The translations under genes were made by a program, and so were the position numbers. This document shows, in pieces, positions 59,845 to 64,000 of a stretch of 64,000 nt of DNA. Location of the stretch: the NCBI GenBank assembly GCA_016165875.1, contig JABBOT010000005.1:23876627-23940626 (forward strand), read 5' to 3'. This stretch comes from Acanthopleura granulata (lineage: Eukaryota > Mollusca > Polyplacophora > Chitonida > Chitonidae). A model generated the notes under the pieces. It saw only the letters and a list, made by a program, of their open reading frames with translations. It was not told the origin of the DNA and ran no database searches. Each line of letters opens with the position of its first letter. The stretch's first letter is position 1.

Positions 59845-61238
59845 ACTGAACGGAACAAATATATAAATGCAACAATGTTGTTCTTGTAATATTCACAACG
59901 TAATGCCGGCATTTTTGTCAGTACAGTACGAGGGATTGCCAAGAGCAAAACCCCAACACCTGTGCACATTCCAGTCTCCAAAACCAAACCATTTTCACCC
60001 GTCAGGCAGGTGTGGTGGATCTATCTGTAGTGTTCGGTGATCTGTAAGGTCTTCCCTGTCACTCCTTATCCTCAGGCGTACAAAAGGACACCCATGCAGT
60101 GCAAGTTCTGTCAAAATGCACGATGCCACAGATGCCACAAAACCGGCATGCTCAACGCTGGCAAGACCGTTAGAGCTGTTGCCAGAGCCCGTAATGTTAA
60201 AGTGTCAACAATTAGTTGTCTCAGAAGACGTCATGAAGAATGCTAATCGCCCGAATGCCCGCAGGCTGCGTGTAACGACACGCAACCAAGACTGCCTTAT
60301 AGGCCTCCTCCACCTTTGCCACTGTCACAGCTAATGAGACAGTTGGGTTCCATAATAACTGGATTTCCCCTCAAACGGTTCGGAATCGCCTCAGAGAAGC
60401 GAATTTGCGAGCCCGTAGACGACTCCAGGGTATAGACCGTACTGGCCCTTGCTCCATGCCAGTGATGGCGCGACTGGGTTAACATTCATGTTCGAAGGTC
60501 TTTAGCATGTCACGTTTTCATCAGAATCCAGTTTTTACCTACAAAGAGCTGATGGGAGGCAGCGGGACGGTGAGTGCTAGGATGACACCACCATCGGGCA
60601 TGTGGAGCAATACGGTGGTGGTGGGGTAGGCTACATGTGTGGGTGGGGACAAGTTATGGCCATTGCACTCAAGTTCATTTTATCACCGCTAACTTGAATG
60701 CGGTAAGATACCTTGATGAAGTCCTGCCTGCGCCCATTAGTGATCCCATTTGTCCTTAACATCTCAGCATGACAGTGCCAATCCCAAGTTGCTGCTGTAT
60801 GCACAGCATGTCTACAAGCCGAAAACGATGAAGTGCTGCACTGGCCAGCGTATTCACCTGATCTGCCCTCAACTGAACACTCGTGGAATGTCCTCGACCA
60901 GCATGTTTGTCGGCAACTTCCAGTTCCGGGTAATATCGCGGAGTTCGTCTGAACACAGGAGTGGGAAAACATGTCCTGACTGAGCCTCTGATCAGGTCTA
61001 TGCGTCGACGATGTGTAGCAGTCCAGCAGGCCAATACTGAGTACTAAAGTGTGGAATTTCCCAAACTGACCCCACCCCTGTCTCCTAATCTGCTTGAGGG
61101 TAACCATCGGTTGCCCATTTGCATCAATTACCGAAATGTATTGCTTAAGAGACCATTTTATGCCCCTGTGAAAAACTAATGTATAATAGATAATATTTTA
61201 TCAAAATATTGGTTGTTGTGTTTATATTTTTGTTCAGT
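59845..61238 (+). mobile_element. Tc1/mariner-type transposon, dead copy
   Basis: The left end 'actgaacggaacaaatatat' followed by 'aaatgcaacaa' matches the reverse complement of the right end ('actgaacaaaaatataaaca' then 'caacaa'). The length (~1.4 kb) and ends are typical of Tc1-like elements, with TA at the right boundary. It carries a broken transposase on the plus strand. The left end lies about 140 bp upstream of the UTP18 start codon. Confidence 0.8.
60090..61045 (+). pseudogene. Tc1-like transposase, broken
   Basis: The N-terminal HTH is clear (MLNAGKTVRAVARARNVKVS, then TISCLRRRHEE at 60148-60240), followed by the second HTH region in other frames (TTRNQD; FHNNWISPQTVRNRLREANL near 60345-60410). 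The C-terminal DDE part survives as fragments near 60765-61035 (QHDSANPK, then HWPAYSPDLPSTEHSWNVLD in another frame, and SMRRRCVAVQQAN). Multiple frameshifts and stops; inactive. Confidence 0.8.
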
Positions 61239-61239
61239 A

Positions 61240-63547
61240 TAATATTTATACTAGGGGCTCATAACAAATGATAGCCACAACTGTAACTTACAGGTGATGG
61301 CTTGGAATTAAGGTGTAAAACAGATAGACATTATGATGTTCGTTAGCAGGACTGATTCACTGATGTTTACCGACTATAATTTGCTCTTCATTAACATTAC
61401 AATAATTCTTTAATGACTGCCTTGTGACATACAGGTGAGGATCCCATGTATACTAGTGAAAGACAAGACATCTTTAACGGACATTCCCGCGAGTCGTTGA
61501 GAGGTTGTTGTCACTAAAGTCCTATGAAGAGGGATTTCAAAATTCTGCTTGTGGAAAGCCACATTTGAACCTACACCTTGAATGTCCAAGCAAATGAAAG
61601 ACAAGGGTACTATTACCTCCCTTGCACGGTCACCATCTGCTCTCTCAACCAACTTAATTGACACCGGTAATAACAATACAGCCGTAAACCAAAAATGCCC
61701 ATTTATCATATCATTGATATGCATAGTGCCAACCTACACACTGATCATTATTTAGAATTAACATAATCAGTCAATTTTTAATTACCATTAGTAACATGTT
61801 GAAAATACAAATGGATGCCTATAATACAAAGGGCGAAAATTATGGAAGTCAACAAATCCTTCAGTTACACAAAAGATGTTTTATTGTGAGTTTTCAGGTG
61901 TAAAGTTACAATTAACAATTGTACTGGTGGTGACCATAAATGAAAGAGTTAAACAAGGGTGTAAATCATTGATGAAAAAAAAAACAAAAACACCAACCTA
62001 TTTGAATTGTTGGTAGTGCAATGGCACATGTATATTTGAAGTACCTTAAGTTAAACAACACTCGCTATCAGACAGTTGATGGTTAAAGCTTTATTTGCTA
62101 TATGCTATGAAAAATACATGTACATGTATGGACATAAGGAAAGGTGATGGAATGGCAAAGTTTTTGAAAAAATACTTTTTTTAGCTCAGTCAATACAGTA
62201 TACATCACTGAGAACTGAAACACATGGGAACCTAGATACATGATACACTTTCATACACCAGCCATGACAAACTCAAAATTATCATGTTATGAGTCATCTC
62301 TAAGCAATGGTTTTATGAACAGTTCATAGCTAGTTAGTTTACATAAATGCATAACCAAATGTTTTGTGCATTATTCATAACCAGTTATATAAATGTATCA
62401 TAACACATTTGATTCATGTATTGTGACTTTTCTGTAGGAACGTGGTCACTCTCATTTTTCGGGCTATTTCTTAATAAATAGTAAATGTTATAGTACAAGT
62501 CTTAATTGGTCTGTTGTGTCTTGAAGGATGCCCCCCCCCTCCCAAAAAACCCCACAACATTATACATGTACCAAGAGGAGCACATATCTACCTTTTAAAA
62601 GTCAGCCTGGATAAATACTTTCCAGAAGTGTCAAATTATGCAGTAAATAAAAAAGATTTAAAGATATTTCACTATTACGACATGAAATGGCACATCCAGT
62701 AAATGCACAATGTCAAATGAAAGCAAATCACCATACCCTTTTCCATCTATATGGTTTACACCTGGGATTGCCTTTAACATGTTTACATGCATGAACTAAA
62801 TGTAATTGCACAAACCACCTCTCGATACTGAATGTCACAAGCTTTAAGGCTTAGGTTATGAAAAAAGGGAAAGAACTAAAACCTGAATTCAACAAATTTA
62901 ACCTTACATTTCTTGTGGAGCACAAACACAGAGCTCCTAACATAATGTAGCCAATAGGAAGAAATTTGATCACAGACAGCAAAATGTGAAATTACTTTTT
63001 CCATATTCACATTTTAATTTGCCAGAATAATTGTGGAATTTAATCACAAAAAGCTTTTGGAGGAGGAATGTTTTTCATGTTGATTATGAAGAACCAGAAC
63101 ATTGTTCAGTGTTCACTTCTGGTATCTTGATGTCAACACTCAAAAACTGCAAAGTATAAAAAACATATCAAATCGTTACTATTCTCTCTGTGTTATTTGT
63201 ATATTTAATTTGGATATTTCAAGTCACCCAAACCATAAAGACAAACAAACTGGCAAATGTAAATACAGTTAAACTTTGACCAATGGGTTGCAATACTAAC
63301 GAAGTTCAAACAACATATGCCATTTGAACATAAGTTCAAAAGTTCCAAAACAAACTTCTGACATTAAGGTCAAACAATTACTGCCTTCATGAAAATGAAA
63401 CTTACTTCCTTGATCCTGCTAAACCCGTTTATTAAAACTGTCAAGGTATCACAAAAAGAGACATGTTGCATTCCAAGACACAAGTCGCAGATTGTTTTCA
63501 GTTTCATAACATTTGTCCATCAATACAGATGAATGTTATTATCTAGA
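61240..63547. other. Non-coding; probably 3' UTR/intergenic of the next minus-strand gene
   Basis: AT-rich, no recognised exon. Given the stop codon of a minus-strand exon at 63548-63550, some of this stretch is probably its 3' UTR. A 104-codon open frame at 61410-61724 has no family features. Confidence 0.4.
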
Positions 63548-63699
63548 TCAGTCTTCAGTCTCTATACACAGCTTTACACCTGGTTTTTTAAGCTGAGAAA
63601 TGATTCTCCTCTGGAACTTGTCTTTAACACGACTAAACTCCATAATTGTCTTTGGACGCTCCTTGTACCAGAATTTGTCGAACTCATAAAACAAATAAC
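63548..63699 (-). CDS. Last coding exon of an unrecognised gene
   Basis: On the minus strand an acceptor (tcctgtgtag) precedes an open frame of 49 codons ending in TGA at 63548-63550. The sequence looks coding: YLFYEFDKFWYKERPKTIM, then EFSRVKDKFQRRIISQLKK and a short acidic end (ETED). The exon enters in phase 2, completing a split codon. The rest of the gene lies beyond the right edge. I do not recognise the family. It is too short for a long-ORF search and lacks an ATG near its start, but the splice site, length divisibility and composition support it. Confidence 0.6.
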
Positions 63700-64000
63700 C
63701 TACACAGGAAAGAAAAAAGAAATTCAAGTAAGAATCAACAGTTCACTGAAGAAATTTATATGGCATGGATAATAAGAAAGATATCTATGTTAAGTGTGCA
63801 TTTGCAGTATTTCTTCCTTGCATAACAAAAACAAACCCTATCCTAGAAAGCATTGTAACACTTGACAGCCATACACTTAAGCAAACTTCTGAGTTTTGTT
63901 ATTTTGGGGAGGGGGAGGGGATTTTATATGAAACTTAATACGGATGTGAGTTTAGTTTCAAGGGAAAAACTTTAGAAGACTGCACATACTGTAGCAAAAA

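Noticed and set aside
61410..61724. 104-codon minus-strand open frame
   Set aside because: Isolated, no recognisable domain and no supporting splice sites; treated as chance.

Overview
The window is animal nuclear DNA, most likely from a marine lophotrochozoan, with a mollusc the best guess. Genes are split into short exons with GT-AG introns of about 0.4 to 4 kb. The AT-rich intergenic DNA is full of minisatellites, tRNA-derived SINE copies and DNA transposons. The taxon is inferred from repeat style only; no single sequence proves it. Exon models were built by hand from splice signals, reading-phase continuity and family resemblance.

Layout. (1) About 2.77-3.15 kb, plus strand: one exon of a Cys-loop anion-channel subunit, broken by a frameshift between TM2 and TM3. 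(2) 7.27-25.68 kb, minus strand: a 21-exon gene for a 1111-residue DUF4062-NACHT-TPR protein of the nephrocystin-3/TTC41-like group, with a probable 5' non-coding exon near 28.4 kb. (3) About 30.6-43.2 kb: a GC-richer, decayed Polinton-like (Maverick-like) virus element. It carries remnants of a retroviral-type integrase, a packaging ATPase, a candidate capsid protein, candidate accessory virion proteins, and a family B DNA polymerase followed by an SF1 helicase and an HNH-like zinc module. It also has a cassette of three tandem small genes. Most large genes carry stops and frameshifts, while a few small ORFs are intact. (4) 45.06-59.70 kb, minus strand: a 13-exon UTP18 gene (498 residues), a WD40 protein of the small-subunit processome. 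A dead pogo/Tigger transposon sits in intron 5, and a dead Tc1-like transposon lies about 140 bp upstream of its start codon. (5) 63.55-63.70 kb, minus strand: the last coding exon of an unrecognised gene that continues past the right edge.

How the parts relate. The two complete host genes lie on the same strand and flank the element, with no sign of functional linkage. Inside the element the gene blocks point in both directions. The integrase (plus) and the polymerase-helicase-HNH block (minus) converge at about 39.76 kb.

The clearest unlisted signal is at splice donors. In three places in two different genes (about 11.5, 16.8 and 58.3 kb) a minisatellite or duplication has grown out of an exon 3' end together with its splice donor, so that several candidate donors are laid out in series. 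The summed CDS lengths of both host genes are exact multiples of three, which supports the exon boundaries given.
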